Below, piece by piece: positions 1 to 8,112 of a DNA stretch of 40,411 bases. Both the position numbers and the translations under genes were made by a program. Each line of letters starts with the position of its first letter. The first letter of the stretch is position 1. The stretch is from contig CACWZI010000079.1 of NCBI GenBank assembly GCA_902765305.1, positions 1 through 40,411 of the forward strand. Direction: 5' to 3'. The DNA is from an uncultured Eubacteriales bacterium. Lineage in GTDB: Bacteria; Bacillota; Clostridia; Christensenellales; Aristaeellaceae. Below the pieces are notes generated by a model. It had not been told where the DNA came from and did not search any database. It saw only the letters and a list, made by a program, of their open reading frames with translations.

Positions 1-171
1 CTTCGCGGCCCACCTTCCCCTGAACCGCTCCCTTCGGTCGCTGGGGAAGGCTTTGGGAGGCGACGCTGTTCTCCCTAACCCCTAAAACCTAACCCCTAAA
101 ACCTAACCCCTAAAACCTAACCCCTAACCCCTCAAATACTGATTTGTCGCTCCGCGACAAATCAGTATTTG
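1..171. repeat. Repeat element E1, right half only
   Basis: The a-type end of the dispersed repeat family. Positions 74-115 are three exact copies of a 14-bp unit CCTAACCCCTAAAA, followed by CCTAACCCCTAACCCC to about 132; this is a mixture of the heptamers CCTAACC and CCTAAAA. At 134-170 there is a perfect hairpin with arm AAATACTGATTTGTCGC (17 bp) and loop TCC; flanking C133/G171 add one more pair. Positions 13-20 and 43-50 form another 8-bp inverted repeat (CCTTCCCC/GGGGAAGG). The b-type half would lie upstream of the window. Copies E2-E5 are described at their own positions. Confidence 0.85.
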
Positions 172-208
172 TTAACCCCTCTTTCCCTCATTCCCAACAA
201 TGAGGTAC

Positions 209-264
209 TATAATAAAGTACGATAATACCCGGCAATGGGTCGGGAATAACCAATCGGGAAGGA
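209..264 (+). promoter_or_regulatory. Possible serC promoter and RBS
   Basis: A TATAAT hexamer at 209-214 lies between repeat E1 and serC, but no convincing -35 box sits 16-18 bp upstream. GGAAGGA at 258-264 is a Shine-Dalgarno site 4 bases before ATG 269 and 10 before the in-frame ATG 275. Confidence 0.35.
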
Positions 265-268
265 CTGT

Positions 269-1357
269 ATGACCATGAAGCGCGTTTATAACTTTGCCCC
301 CGGTCCGTCCACGATGCCCCAGGAGGTCCTGGAGCAGGCGGCGCGGGAGATGCTGTGCTACGGCGATACCGGCATGAACGTCATGGAGATGAGCCACCGC
401 TCCAAGCAGTACCAGGCCATTTTCGACGAGACCGAGGCCACCCTGCGGGATCTGATGCACATATCCCAGGACTACGCGGTGCTGTTCCTCCAGGGCGGCG
501 CGACGGGCCAGTTCGCGGCCATTCCCATGAACCTGATGACCGGCAGCGGCACGGCGGATTACGTGGACAGCGGCAACTTTGCCCACGGCGCGCTGGTCGA
601 GGCGGGCAAGTACGGCAAGGTGAACGTGGTGGCGTCCTCGAAGGACGACAAATACGCCTACATCCCCGAGCTGGACGCCTCGAAGTTCAATCCCGACGCG
701 GATTACTTCTATATCACCACCAACAATACCATCTACGGCACCCGCTACGCCAAAATCCCCGAGACCGGCAAGGTGCCCCTGGTGGCGGACATGTCCTCCA
801 ACATCCTCAGCGAGGTCTATGACGTCAACCGCTTCGGCGTGATCTACGCCGGCGCCCAGAAGAACGTGGGCCCTGCGGGCCTGACCATCGTGATCGTGCG
901 CCGCGACCTGCTGGGCCGCGCCATGCCCATCACCCCCAAGATCATGGACTGGAAGATCATGGATGAAAAGGGCAGCATGCTGAACACCCCGCCCACCTAT
1001 GCCATCTACATGGCGGGCCTGTGCATGAAGTGGCTGAAGCGGCAGGGTGGCGTGGAGGCCATCGAAAAGGTCAACATCGAAAAGGCGAAGCTGCTCTACG
1101 GCCTGCTGGACGACAGCGACTTCTATCGCCCCACCGCCCGGCCTGAATCCCGCAGCCGCATGAACGTCACCTTCACCACCCCCAGCCCCGAGCTGGACGC
1201 CGAGTTCGTCAAGGCCGCCGCGGCCAGGGACCTGGTGAACCTGAAGGGCCATCGCGTGGTGGGCGGCATCCGCGCCAGCATCTACAACGCCATGCCCATC
1301 GAGGGCGTGCAGGCGCTGGTTTCGTTTATGAAAGACTTTGAGACGGAGCATAAATAA
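269..1357 (+). CDS. serC: Phosphoserine aminotransferase
   Basis: Class V PLP aminotransferase that converts 3-phosphohydroxypyruvate and glutamate to phosphoserine, the second step of serine synthesis, in the cytoplasm. The N-terminus RVYNFAPGPSTMP is the family signature and the PLP lysine is K198 in GAQKNVGPAG; the length (362 aa) is normal. The first ATG (269) is 4 bases from the Shine-Dalgarno site; ATG 275 (MKRVYNF) is better spaced and matches the usual family start, so the true protein may be two residues shorter. serA follows after one base, so the two are co-transcribed and probably translationally coupled. Confidence 0.97.
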   Translation: MTMKRVYNFAPGPSTMPQEVLEQAAREMLCYGDTGMNVMEMSHRSKQYQAIFDETEATLRDLMHISQDYAVLFLQGGATGQFAAIPMNLMTGSGTADYVDSGNFAHGALVEAGKYGKVNVVASSKDDKYAYIPELDASKFNPDADYFYITTNNTIYGTRYAKIPETGKVPLVADMSSNILSEVYDVNRFGVIYAGAQKNVGPAGLTIVIVRRDLLGRAMPITPKIMDWKIMDEKGSMLNTPPTYAIYMAGLCMKWLKRQGGVEAIEKVNIEKAKLLYGLLDDSDFYRPTARPESRSRMNVTFTTPSPELDAEFVKAAAARDLVNLKGHRVVGGIRASIYNAMPIEGVQALVSFMKDFETEHK

Positions 1358-1358
1358 T

Positions 1359-2528
1359 ATGTACAACATTCAAAAGCTGAATTCGATCTCGCCGGTGTAC
1401 CACGGCATACTGCCGGACACCGAATACAACGTCGCCTATGAGATGGACAACCCGGACGCCATCATGGTGCGCAGCGCCGGCATGCACGACATGGCCATCC
1501 AGGAAAACCTGCTGTGCGTGGGCCGCGCGGGCGCGGGCGTGAACAACATCCCGCTGGACAAGATGGCCGAGCATGGCGTGGTGGTGTTCAACTCTCCCGG
1601 GGCCAACGCCAACGCCGTGAAGGAGCTGGTGCTGGCGGGCCTGCTGCTGGCCAGCCGCAAGATCGCGGAGGGCATCGAGTGGTGCAAGGGCCTGACCCCC
1701 GGCGAGCAGACCATTGAAAAGCAGGTGGAGGCCGGCAAGAAGCAGTTCGTCGGCCCCGAGCTGGCGGGCAAGACCCTGGGCGTCATCGGCCTGGGCGCCA
1801 TCGGCCTGCAGGTGGCCAACGCGGGCGTGGCCCTGGGCATGGACGTGCTGGGCTACGACCCCTACATCTCCGTGGACAACGCCTGGCGGCTGTCCCGGTC
1901 GGTGGCCCACGCCCTGAGCCTGGACGAGGTCATCGAAAAGAGCGACTACATCACGCTGCACGTGCCGCTGACCGACGGCAACCGGGGCATGATCGACGCC
2001 GGTGCCATCTCCCGGATGAAGAATACCGCCGCGCTGCTGAACTTCGCCCGCGGTCCTTTGGTCAACGTCGACGACGTGAAGGAGGCCCTGGAGCAGGGCC
2101 AGCTGCGCGTGTACGTCACCGACTTCCCGGAGGCGGCGCTGATCGGCGTGCGCAACGTGGTGCTCACGCCCCACCTGGGCGCTTCCACCCCCGAGAGCGA
2201 GGACAACTGCGTGCGCATGGTGGCCAGGCAGATCAACGATTACATCAAGTACGGCTCCATCGTGAACAGCGTGAACTATCCCAACTGCGCGCTGGAAAAG
2301 CAGACCATGCCCCGCATCTCCATACTGCACAAGAACGTGCCCAACGTGCTGGGCGCGATCACCCAGGTGATTTCCGGGGAGCGCCTGAACATCGAAAACA
2401 TGGTCAACCAGTCCCGGGGCGCCTACGCCTATACCGTGCTGGATGTGGACGAGAAGCCCAGCGCCCAGCTGCGCACCAAGCTGCTGGCGCTGGATACGGT
2501 CTTCCGTGCGAGGCTGTTGATGCCGTAA
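1359..2528 (+). CDS. serA: D-3-phosphoglycerate dehydrogenase with ACT domain
   Basis: NAD-dependent D-2-hydroxyacid dehydrogenase, first step of serine synthesis (3-phosphoglycerate to 3-phosphohydroxypyruvate). Rossmann motif GLGAIG at 144-149 with acidic D167 for NAD, catalytic R231 (NFARGPLV), probable catalytic acid E259 and H272 (LTPHLGAST). The C-terminal part, about 316-389 (RISILHKNVPNVLGAI...), is an ACT domain, the usual site of serine feedback. At 389 aa it is the short form without the intervening domain of long SerA enzymes. ATG 1359 lies one base after the serC stop; an upstream TTG at 1338 would overlap serC and is less likely. Confidence 0.97.
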   Translation: MYNIQKLNSISPVYHGILPDTEYNVAYEMDNPDAIMVRSAGMHDMAIQENLLCVGRAGAGVNNIPLDKMAEHGVVVFNSPGANANAVKELVLAGLLLASRKIAEGIEWCKGLTPGEQTIEKQVEAGKKQFVGPELAGKTLGVIGLGAIGLQVANAGVALGMDVLGYDPYISVDNAWRLSRSVAHALSLDEVIEKSDYITLHVPLTDGNRGMIDAGAISRMKNTAALLNFARGPLVNVDDVKEALEQGQLRVYVTDFPEAALIGVRNVVLTPHLGASTPESEDNCVRMVARQINDYIKYGSIVNSVNYPNCALEKQTMPRISILHKNVPNVLGAITQVISGERLNIENMVNQSRGAYAYTVLDVDEKPSAQLRTKLLALDTVFRARLLMP

Positions 2529-2543
2529 AGCTTTATCGTCTAA

Positions 2544-3308
2544 ATGCAAACTTCTGAAAAAGAAAGCAGGAAGCGCAGGGCCGCGCCGGTCCGGTCGGCC
2601 GATGGCCGCAGGGAACCGGCGCGGCCTGTGCGCGCTCTGCCGCTACGCGCCAAACCGGCTTGGGTGCGCCCGGAATACCGGCGCAGGGCGCGGCTCAGGA
2701 ACAGGCTGATCGCCGGACTGATGGCCGTCGCCGTGGTGCTGGTCGTGGCCCTCCTCGCCAACAGTTCGGTGCTTCGCTCGAACGGCGCGGTGGTGCTGGC
2801 CCGGCGGGAGCTGCCCAGCGTGCCGGTGTTCTTCTGCCAGACGGACGCGGCCTGGGCAGGCGAGCCCATGGGCGACTCCGGCAGGACGCTGGGGGAGGCC
2901 GGGGACGGCGTGACCTGCCTGGCCGCGCTGATCGAGATGCAGCAGATCAAGACGCCCGTCGAGGGCGAGGTCAACCCCGGCACGCTGAACGCCTGGCTTT
3001 CCGAAAACGGCGCCTATGACGCAAGCGGCGGCCTCAACTGGCAGAGGGCCGCCGGGCTGCTGGGCGTCAGCCTGACCCAGCGGCAGCCCGGCTGGGGCGT
3101 CGGCGGCACGCTGGAGATGCTGATCCGGCAGGAGGTCTATCCCGTGGCCCGCGTGAAGCAACCGGGCACCGGCGCGTATCACGACGTGCTGCTGGTGGGC
3201 ACCGTGCACGGGGAATTTCAGATCATGGACCCCCTGGACCCCAGCGGCGAACCCAATTCCCTGAGCGTCTACGGCAACCGGATCTATGATGTCAGATATT
3301 TGAAATGA
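2544..3308 (+). CDS. Membrane-anchored C39-like papain-fold protein, key Cys replaced
   Basis: 254 aa. A basic, Arg/Pro-rich cytoplasmic tail (1-53), one membrane helix (about 54-73), then an extracellular domain resembling Peptidase_C39_2. The oxyanion Gln (Q99 in FFCQTDAAW), His (H213 in YHDVLLVG) and Asp (D229 in IMDPLD) are present, but the nucleophile position is Asp: family members read G-C-x-V-T-x-L-A and this protein reads GDGVTCLAALI (D121, with a Cys only at 125). It may be inactive, use C125, or be a binding domain. It starts 15 bases after serA, with no clear Shine-Dalgarno site, and is followed 10 bases later by the DUF1015 gene, so it sits inside the serine operon for no obvious metabolic reason. 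Confidence 0.75.
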   Translation: MQTSEKESRKRRAAPVRSADGRREPARPVRALPLRAKPAWVRPEYRRRARLRNRLIAGLMAVAVVLVVALLANSSVLRSNGAVVLARRELPSVPVFFCQTDAAWAGEPMGDSGRTLGEAGDGVTCLAALIEMQQIKTPVEGEVNPGTLNAWLSENGAYDASGGLNWQRAAGLLGVSLTQRQPGWGVGGTLEMLIRQEVYPVARVKQPGTGAYHDVLLVGTVHGEFQIMDPLDPSGEPNSLSVYGNRIYDVRYLK

Positions 3309-3318
3309 GGCATGAAAA

Positions 3319-4542
3319 ATGGACAACGCCCTGCATACCGCCAAAATCCTGCTGCCCCGCGCGGGCATCGACCCCGAGAAGTGGGCGGTGGTGGCCTGCG
3401 ACCAGTTCACGGCCCAGCCGGAATACTGGCGCAAGGCCGACGCCCTGGTGGGTCAGGCCCCTTCCGCGCTGCGCCTGATCCTGCCGGAGGCCTGGCTGGT
3501 CGAGGGCGAGGCGCGCATACCGGCCATCCACGCCGCCATGGCCAAATATCTTTCGGACGGCACCCTTGAAACGGCGGTGGAGGACGGCTTCGTGCTCGTG
3601 GAGCGCGACACCCCCGCCGGCGCGCGCCCGGGCCTGGTGGTGGCGCTGGACCTGGAGGCCTACGACTACAACCCCGGCTCCGCCAGCCTGATCCGCGCCA
3701 CCGAGGGCACGGTGCTGGAGCGGGTGCCCCCGAGGGCCCGCATCCGCGCCGGCGCGCCGGTGGAGCTGCCCCATGTGATGATGCTGATCGACGACCCCGG
3801 CATGACGGTGATCGAGCCGCTGCTTCAGCGCCGCGCCAGCCTGCGCCCGCTGTACGACTTCGAGCTGATGCTGGGCGGCGGCCACCTGCGGGGCTGGGCC
3901 GTGGAGGGAGCGGACACCCGGGGCGTGTTCGACGCCATCGACGCGCTGAACGCGAAGGCCGACGGCCTGCTGTACGCAGTGGGCGACGGCAACCACTCGC
4001 TGGCCGCGGCCCGCAGGTGCTGGCTGGACCTCCGGGACACCCTGCCTGCCGAGGCCCGGGCGAACCACCCGGCCCGCTATGCGCTGGTGGAGCTGGTGAA
4101 CCTGGCCTGCCCGGCGCTGGTGTTCGAGCCCATCCACCGGGCGCTGTTCGGCGTAAATCCCTCTGAATTGATGGACGCGTACCGCGAGACCCTGCGCGCC
4201 GACGGCGCGGAGCTGGGGGAGGGGGACGACCTGGTCGCCTTCGATGCCGCGGGTCACACCTGGCGCTTCAAATCCGAAGAGCACCCCCTGGCCCGCCTTC
4301 AGGCCTTCCTGGACCGCTGGCTGAGTGCCCACTCCGAGGCCCGCATCGACTACATCCACGGCGAGGCCGCCCTGCGGGGCCTGATCGACCGCCCCGACGC
4401 CCTGGGCCTGATGCCCCGCCCCTTCGACAAGTCCGAGCTGTTCGCCGCCATCCGCCGCCACGGCGTCCTGCCGAGAAAGACCTTCTCGATGGGGGAGGCG
4501 ACGGAGAAGCGGTATTACATGGAGGCGCGGGGGATACAGTAG
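3319..4542 (+). CDS. DUF1015 family protein of the serine operon
   Basis: 407 aa, full-length PF06245-type protein. The N-terminus (LPRAGIDPEKWAVVACDQF, PEYW) and the GDGNHSLAAAR motif at 222-232 are the family hallmarks. The biochemical role is not known to me. DUF1015 genes commonly travel with serC-serA in Firmicutes, which suggests a role in serine or phosphoserine metabolism. The DGNHS motif resembles the DGHHR-type motif of ParB/Srx-fold serine kinases, but that is inference. GAGG at 3307-3310 precedes ATG 3319. Last gene of the operon. Confidence 0.9.
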   Translation: MDNALHTAKILLPRAGIDPEKWAVVACDQFTAQPEYWRKADALVGQAPSALRLILPEAWLVEGEARIPAIHAAMAKYLSDGTLETAVEDGFVLVERDTPAGARPGLVVALDLEAYDYNPGSASLIRATEGTVLERVPPRARIRAGAPVELPHVMMLIDDPGMTVIEPLLQRRASLRPLYDFELMLGGGHLRGWAVEGADTRGVFDAIDALNAKADGLLYAVGDGNHSLAAARRCWLDLRDTLPAEARANHPARYALVELVNLACPALVFEPIHRALFGVNPSELMDAYRETLRADGAELGEGDDLVAFDAAGHTWRFKSEEHPLARLQAFLDRWLSAHSEARIDYIHGEAALRGLIDRPDALGLMPRPFDKSELFAAIRRHGVLPRKTFSMGEATEKRYYMEARGIQ

Positions 4543-4560
4543 GAAAATAGAATCCGTTGC

Positions 4561-4634
4561 GAAAGGTCCTTCGCCGTGCTTGGCACGATAGGAATGGGAT
4601 ATCCTGTTGTACCTGGTGCGGGGAAGGGCCTTTC
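4561..4634. terminator. Hairpin after the serine operon
   Basis: Arms GAAAGGTCCTTCGCC (4561-4575) and GGGGAAGGGCCTTTC (4620-4634) pair over most of their length, with wobbles. There is no T-run, so a factor-dependent or imperfect terminator is possible. A smaller stem CTGTC/GACAG follows at about 4653-4668. Confidence 0.35.
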
Positions 4635-4681
4635 AGTATCTCAGCCGGTTCCCAACTGTCTGTTTGGACAGATTGTTTCAG

Positions 4682-4710
4682 TTGCTATTTAGTTCTGTTG
4701 GTGGTACAAT
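4682..4710 (+). promoter_or_regulatory. Promoter of the Rpn-type nuclease gene
   Basis: TTGCTA (4682-4687), 17-bp spacer, TACAAT (4705-4710). Transcription would begin near 4717, after the upstream in-frame GTG at 4715, which supports ATG 4751 as the start codon. Confidence 0.7.
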
Positions 4711-4750
4711 ATAAGTGAGAAGATGGGCTTGTGGAGTGAGGTGCGGCGAT

Positions 4751-5659
4751 ATGGCCGAGGAAATGCGGGCGTACAAGGACCGATTGTTCTGCTTTATCTT
4801 TGGCAGTGAGGCGCACAAGGACTGGACGCTGAGCCTGTACAACGCTGTAAACGGCACGGCGTATACCAATCCGGACGACATCATCATCACGACGCTCACA
4901 CAGGTCGTCTATATGGGCATGCACAACGATGTCGCGTTTCTCATTGCGGACGAGGTGAATATGTATGAGCAGCAGTCGACGTTCAATCCCAACATGCCGC
5001 TGCGCCTGATGCAATATACGGGAAATGTTTACGAAAAGCTGATCATGCTCTGGCAGAAGAACAAGTTCGGGAAGAAGCTCATCCAGCTGCCGGCGCCAAA
5101 GCTGGTCGTGTTTAATAACGGCACGACAGAAGAGCCGGACGAGACGGTGCTGAATCTGTCGGATGCCTTCCCGGAGGACAAGAGGAACGTTGCCGACATC
5201 TCGGTTCGTGTACGGATGATAAATATCAATACCGGCAGAAGCCCTGAGGTTGTCGAGGCGTGTAAACCGCTGGACGAATACACCTGGCTGGTCGGCAGGA
5301 TTCGTGAACGCGAGAAGGTCATGCCGCTGGAAGCCGCGGTGGATGCGGCGCTCGACGAAATGCCGGACGACTTTTTGATCCGGCCATACCTGGAAGCCAA
5401 TAGGGTGGAGGTGAAGAAAATGCTGTTGACCGAGTACAACGAGACCAGGACGATGGAGATGTTCAAGAACGAAGGACGGGAAGAAGGCCGACAAGAAGGC
5501 CGACAAGAAGGCCGACAAGAGGGCCGACAAGAGGGCGAGACCAGGCTCGGCACCCTGATGACGAAACTGAAGGAACTCGGAAGGGTTGACGACGCATTCA
5601 GAGCGGCCTCCGATCCCGCCTACCGCGAAAAGATGTATGCCGAGTTCAGTATGGCATGA
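4751..5659 (+). CDS. Rpn-type PD-(D/E)XK nuclease / transposase-like protein
   Basis: 302 aa. It belongs to the Rpn / 'PD-(D/E)XK nuclease family transposase' group. The core shows D60 (MHNDVAFLI) and the E73-x-Q75 signature in MYEQQSTFNPNMPLR. In known Rpn proteins such residues bind metal and cut DNA, promoting RecA-independent recombination. The tail carries GRQE repeats encoded by an exact 12-bp tandem repeat, a common and length-variable feature of this family. ATG 4751 is chosen because the promoter's start site is downstream of the alternative GTG 4715 and an AGTGAGGTG ribosome site lies 8 bases away. Base composition looks poorer in GC than the serine operon, so horizontal acquisition is plausible. 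Confidence 0.85.
   Translation: MAEEMRAYKDRLFCFIFGSEAHKDWTLSLYNAVNGTAYTNPDDIIITTLTQVVYMGMHNDVAFLIADEVNMYEQQSTFNPNMPLRLMQYTGNVYEKLIMLWQKNKFGKKLIQLPAPKLVVFNNGTTEEPDETVLNLSDAFPEDKRNVADISVRVRMININTGRSPEVVEACKPLDEYTWLVGRIREREKVMPLEAAVDAALDEMPDDFLIRPYLEANRVEVKKMLLTEYNETRTMEMFKNEGREEGRQEGRQEGRQEGRQEGETRLGTLMTKLKELGRVDDAFRAASDPAYREKMYAEFSMA
5483..5530 (+). repeat. 12-bp tandem repeat in the nuclease gene tail
   Basis: Four copies of GAAGGCCGACAA (the last has one A-to-G change), encoding repeated GRQE. The unit is a multiple of three, so copy-number changes keep the frame. Confidence 0.9.
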
Positions 5660-5670
5660 TTGGCCAGTTT

Positions 5671-5717
5671 TTCCCTGGTTTCTTACCTGCTTTTAAAAGA
5701 GGAAAGGTGCCAGGGAA
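5671..5717. terminator. Hairpin between convergent nuclease and WG genes
   Basis: Arms TTCCCTGG (5671-5678) and CCAGGGAA (5710-5717) enclose a smaller CCT..TTTTAAAA..AGG stem. The position between two convergent genes suits a bidirectional terminator. Confidence 0.35.
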
Positions 5718-5768
5718 TTCTTTCCAATCAATGCCACTCAATTGGCGGCTCCAAAGCGATTCTCGTTA

Positions 5769-7190
5769 TTACCATTCATCTTCTTCCGACATGTATGGCG
5801 CCGGACCGACCACTTGCCCGGCAAGGTCCATACATACGCCTGTACCATCCGACAGATTGACCTGCCAGCCACCGCCTTCCAATCCGTTAACCATTGTGGC
5901 GCAGGGTTCAATCACCCAATCGCCAGATGTCCCGGAGAGATTCAATTGGCCCCAAAGGCCATCCATCTGCGCCCAGAATGCGCCAGAAGGATAATATGTC
6001 CAGCCTTCCAAATGAACACGTCGGGCTACGTCCCCGGTCCGTCCGTCCACCAGGCAGGTCGCTGCGTTGTGATCCATCAACATAAACCAGCGGTCGCCGA
6101 TGAAGCGTCCGGAGTTCTTCCCGCCGCCAACAAACACCTCGTCGTTCACAAATGCGCCGGTGCGGTCGATCAGTCTTATCCCTTCACCGATGCCCACAGG
6201 AATCACTGGCTGGTCCATCTGCGGATATTCCGGCCATTGCCACTGCCATTCCAGGTCCCCCACGCGCTGAACCTGCGTATCAATCAGATACCAGCGATCC
6301 CCTTCCCGCACTGCCGCCGCGCCATTTACGAAGGCGAAAGCATTATCGTAGATCGGAGGTATCATGAGCGCGCCCATCTCATCCATGTAACCATGCTTTT
6401 CGCCGACCCAAACGCAATACGGGGCCTCCGGGCCCTGTATGTGCGCATAGTCAACGTCGGCCTTCTGCTCGATTTGCGTTCCATCTGCGTACCGCACTCC
6501 AAAGTGACAGACAGGATCTGTCGAATTCTCCTCACGCCAGGTATAGAAGGCACAACCGTTTTCCAGATGCAGACTGGTCATATCCTTCATCAGCACATTG
6601 CCTGCCTCGTCTATCAGGTCGTAGCGAGTAAAGTCGACCGTCACAATGGCCAAACCGTCTGCGTATTCAACCACGTTGCCATCGGCATGGAGAACCAGAT
6701 TGCCCTGCAGATCATAGATATCATCTCCGCCGTTATCATCCCACCGGCTGAATGAAGGCCTTTCCGCAATCAAGCGCCCCTGACACAGTTCAAAGTGATC
6801 ATATTGTGAATCCCCGATCACCGTTTTACCCGTGGCGGTGTCAAACAGCCATGCCCAGGAGTGATCATGGGATACCACGCTGACGAAATCCGAATCTTCC
6901 AGGCAGCTTAAGCGCCTCATCTCGCAGGGAATCACAGTAGAGCCATCCCGGCGAACGAGTCCCATTTTGTCTTTCCGGTGTACAATGGCAACACTCCTGT
7001 CGGCGAAAGGTTCGATCCACTCATACTCGGCAGGGAGTACGATCTCGCCCCTGGCATCCACCAGTCCCACCTCTCCGTCCTCCATGAACACGGCAACCCC
7101 GCCTTGGTCGGCATATACTGTGCGTTCGGCGAGGGCAAAGTTCGTGAAGATGAAAAGCAGAACCAAGAGCGATATCCAGAATCTTCTCAC
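5769..7190 (-). CDS. Secreted WG-repeat (beta-propeller-like) protein
   Basis: 473 aa. Signal peptide 1-21 (MRRFWISLLVLLFIFTNFALA, cut before ERTVY), then degenerate WG/KWG-type repeats of the form '(G)x-x-G-h-h-(D/N)-x-x-G-x-h-h-(h)P-x-(Y/E)'. Examples are DGEVGLVDARGEIVLPAEYEW, DKMGLVRRDGSTVIPCEM and EKHGYMDEMGALMIPPIYD. Such repeats form beta-rich, probably ligand- or protein-binding surfaces; no enzyme residues are seen and no function can be assigned. GTG start at 7190 is preceded by GGAGG about 8 bases away. Codon use is less GC-biased than in the flanking operons. Confidence 0.8.
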   Translation of the reverse strand: MRRFWISLLVLLFIFTNFALAERTVYADQGGVAVFMEDGEVGLVDARGEIVLPAEYEWIEPFADRSVAIVHRKDKMGLVRRDGSTVIPCEMRRLSCLEDSDFVSVVSHDHSWAWLFDTATGKTVIGDSQYDHFELCQGRLIAERPSFSRWDDNGGDDIYDLQGNLVLHADGNVVEYADGLAIVTVDFTRYDLIDEAGNVLMKDMTSLHLENGCAFYTWREENSTDPVCHFGVRYADGTQIEQKADVDYAHIQGPEAPYCVWVGEKHGYMDEMGALMIPPIYDNAFAFVNGAAAVREGDRWYLIDTQVQRVGDLEWQWQWPEYPQMDQPVIPVGIGEGIRLIDRTGAFVNDEVFVGGGKNSGRFIGDRWFMLMDHNAATCLVDGRTGDVARRVHLEGWTYYPSGAFWAQMDGLWGQLNLSGTSGDWVIEPCATMVNGLEGGGWQVNLSDGTGVCMDLAGQVVGPAPYMSEEDEW

Positions 7191-7264
7191 TGCGCAGGCC
7201 TCCTCTATTGACCGTCTCGAGGCAACAAAAGTATGTCCTTCTGCCTTATGATTGTTCCATCTCT

Positions 7265-7672
7265 CTATTCATACTCAATCCCGTTCTCCTCGCACCACTC
7301 AATCGCCTTTCGCCGGTAGGCGTCGTCGTGCCAGGCGTACCACTGCTCCTCAAGCCCCAGCCGCCGCACCTCGTCCTTGAAGCGGCGGAAGGCGCCGCGG
7401 CCGGAGATGGCGGTGGCCAGGCGCTCCTGCGCGGGGCCGGACAGGTTATCCACAAAGGCCTCCATGGTGTCGTAGTCCCTGAGCTCCCACTGGGTGGGCA
7501 GGCGGTAGAAGCCGTGTTCATCCAGCGCTTCACAGGCTGCTTCCTTTTCTTCGGAGGTCATCGTCATGTCGCTGATCATCACGATCTCGCCGGTCTCCTG
7601 GTCCAGGAAATACTCGATATCGTCACTGGCGAATTCGATGGCTTCAATGATGTCTTCAAGCTTCACTTTCAT
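7265..7672 (-). CDS. UPF0158 family protein
   Basis: 135 aa small acidic cytoplasmic protein. It matches the UPF0158 pattern: N-terminal ahelical KLEDIIEAIEFASDDIEYFLDQETGEIV, a middle FVDNL, and C-terminal GRGAFRRFKDEVRRLGLEEQWYAWHDDAYRRKAIEWCEENGI. Function unknown. The start at 7672 (MKVKLED) has an AAAGGAA ribosome site; a longer in-frame reading to 7789 would overlap the toxin gene's 3' end and is rejected. It lies downstream of the toxin gene on the same strand, 110 bases away, and may share its transcript. Confidence 0.85.
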   Translation of the reverse strand: MKVKLEDIIEAIEFASDDIEYFLDQETGEIVMISDMTMTSEEKEAACEALDEHGFYRLPTQWELRDYDTMEAFVDNLSGPAQERLATAISGRGAFRRFKDEVRRLGLEEQWYAWHDDAYRRKAIEWCEENGIEYE

Positions 7673-7782
7673 GTAATTATTCCTTTCTCTGCAGGGATTG
7701 CGATACCTTGTCATACCGGGCTCGGAGAAAGACTGCTCTGTATTGCTGACATTCAAGCAACTGGGCTGTGATAGTACCATTG

Positions 7783-8112
7783 TTACCATTCAATAGTTTC
7801 TTCGAGCTGCTTACCGATGTCGCGTCCACCGTACATGATTCTTGCGATAGAAACTGTTTCCGTTTCATTCTTCACCGTATAGAAGACGAGATAGTTTTTG
7901 ACCGGTAAAAAGCGAACACCCTGGCTGTACCATGGCTCATCCTTGTACAAAGGATTTCGCTCAGGGAACTTCTCCAAGGAGCGTATATCGGCCATGATCC
8001 TGTCTGTAAGGGAACGCGCTGTATCCGGGACGAGGAGTGTATAGGCGATATATTCATAAATATCCCTCAGGTCCTGTCGGGCTGCGTGAGTATAAACGAT
8101 TTTCATGCTCAT
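7783..8112 (-). CDS. RelE/ParE-superfamily toxin
   Basis: 109 aa. Typical fold signature: N-terminal MKIVYTHAARQDLRDIYEYIA, a central R/K-rich stretch, and the C-terminal strand pattern RFLPVKNYLVFYTV...VSIARIMYGGRDI. ParE members poison gyrase and RelE members cut mRNA on the ribosome; the sequence alone does not settle which applies here. It starts at 8112 with a 4-base ATGA overlap with the antitoxin stop, i.e. translational coupling. A start at 8106 (MKIVY) is also possible. Confidence 0.88.
   Translation of the reverse strand: MSMKIVYTHAARQDLRDIYEYIAYTLLVPDTARSLTDRIMADIRSLEKFPERNPLYKDEPWYSQGVRFLPVKNYLVFYTVKNETETVSIARIMYGGRDIGKQLEETIEW

Noticed and set aside
74-132. Telomere-like CCTAACCCCTAAAA repeats as a chromosome end
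   Set aside because: The same arrays occur internally at four other places in inverted pairs between hairpins, so they belong to a dispersed element.
188-2549. Long minus-strand open frames opposite serC and serA
   Set aside because: Antisense shadows of two well-identified genes; composition (His, Gly, Val, Gln) typical of such shadows.
5742-6755. Plus-strand 337-codon frame over the WG-repeat gene
   Set aside because: The minus frame has a signal peptide, ribosome site and repeats; the plus frame has no recognisable features.
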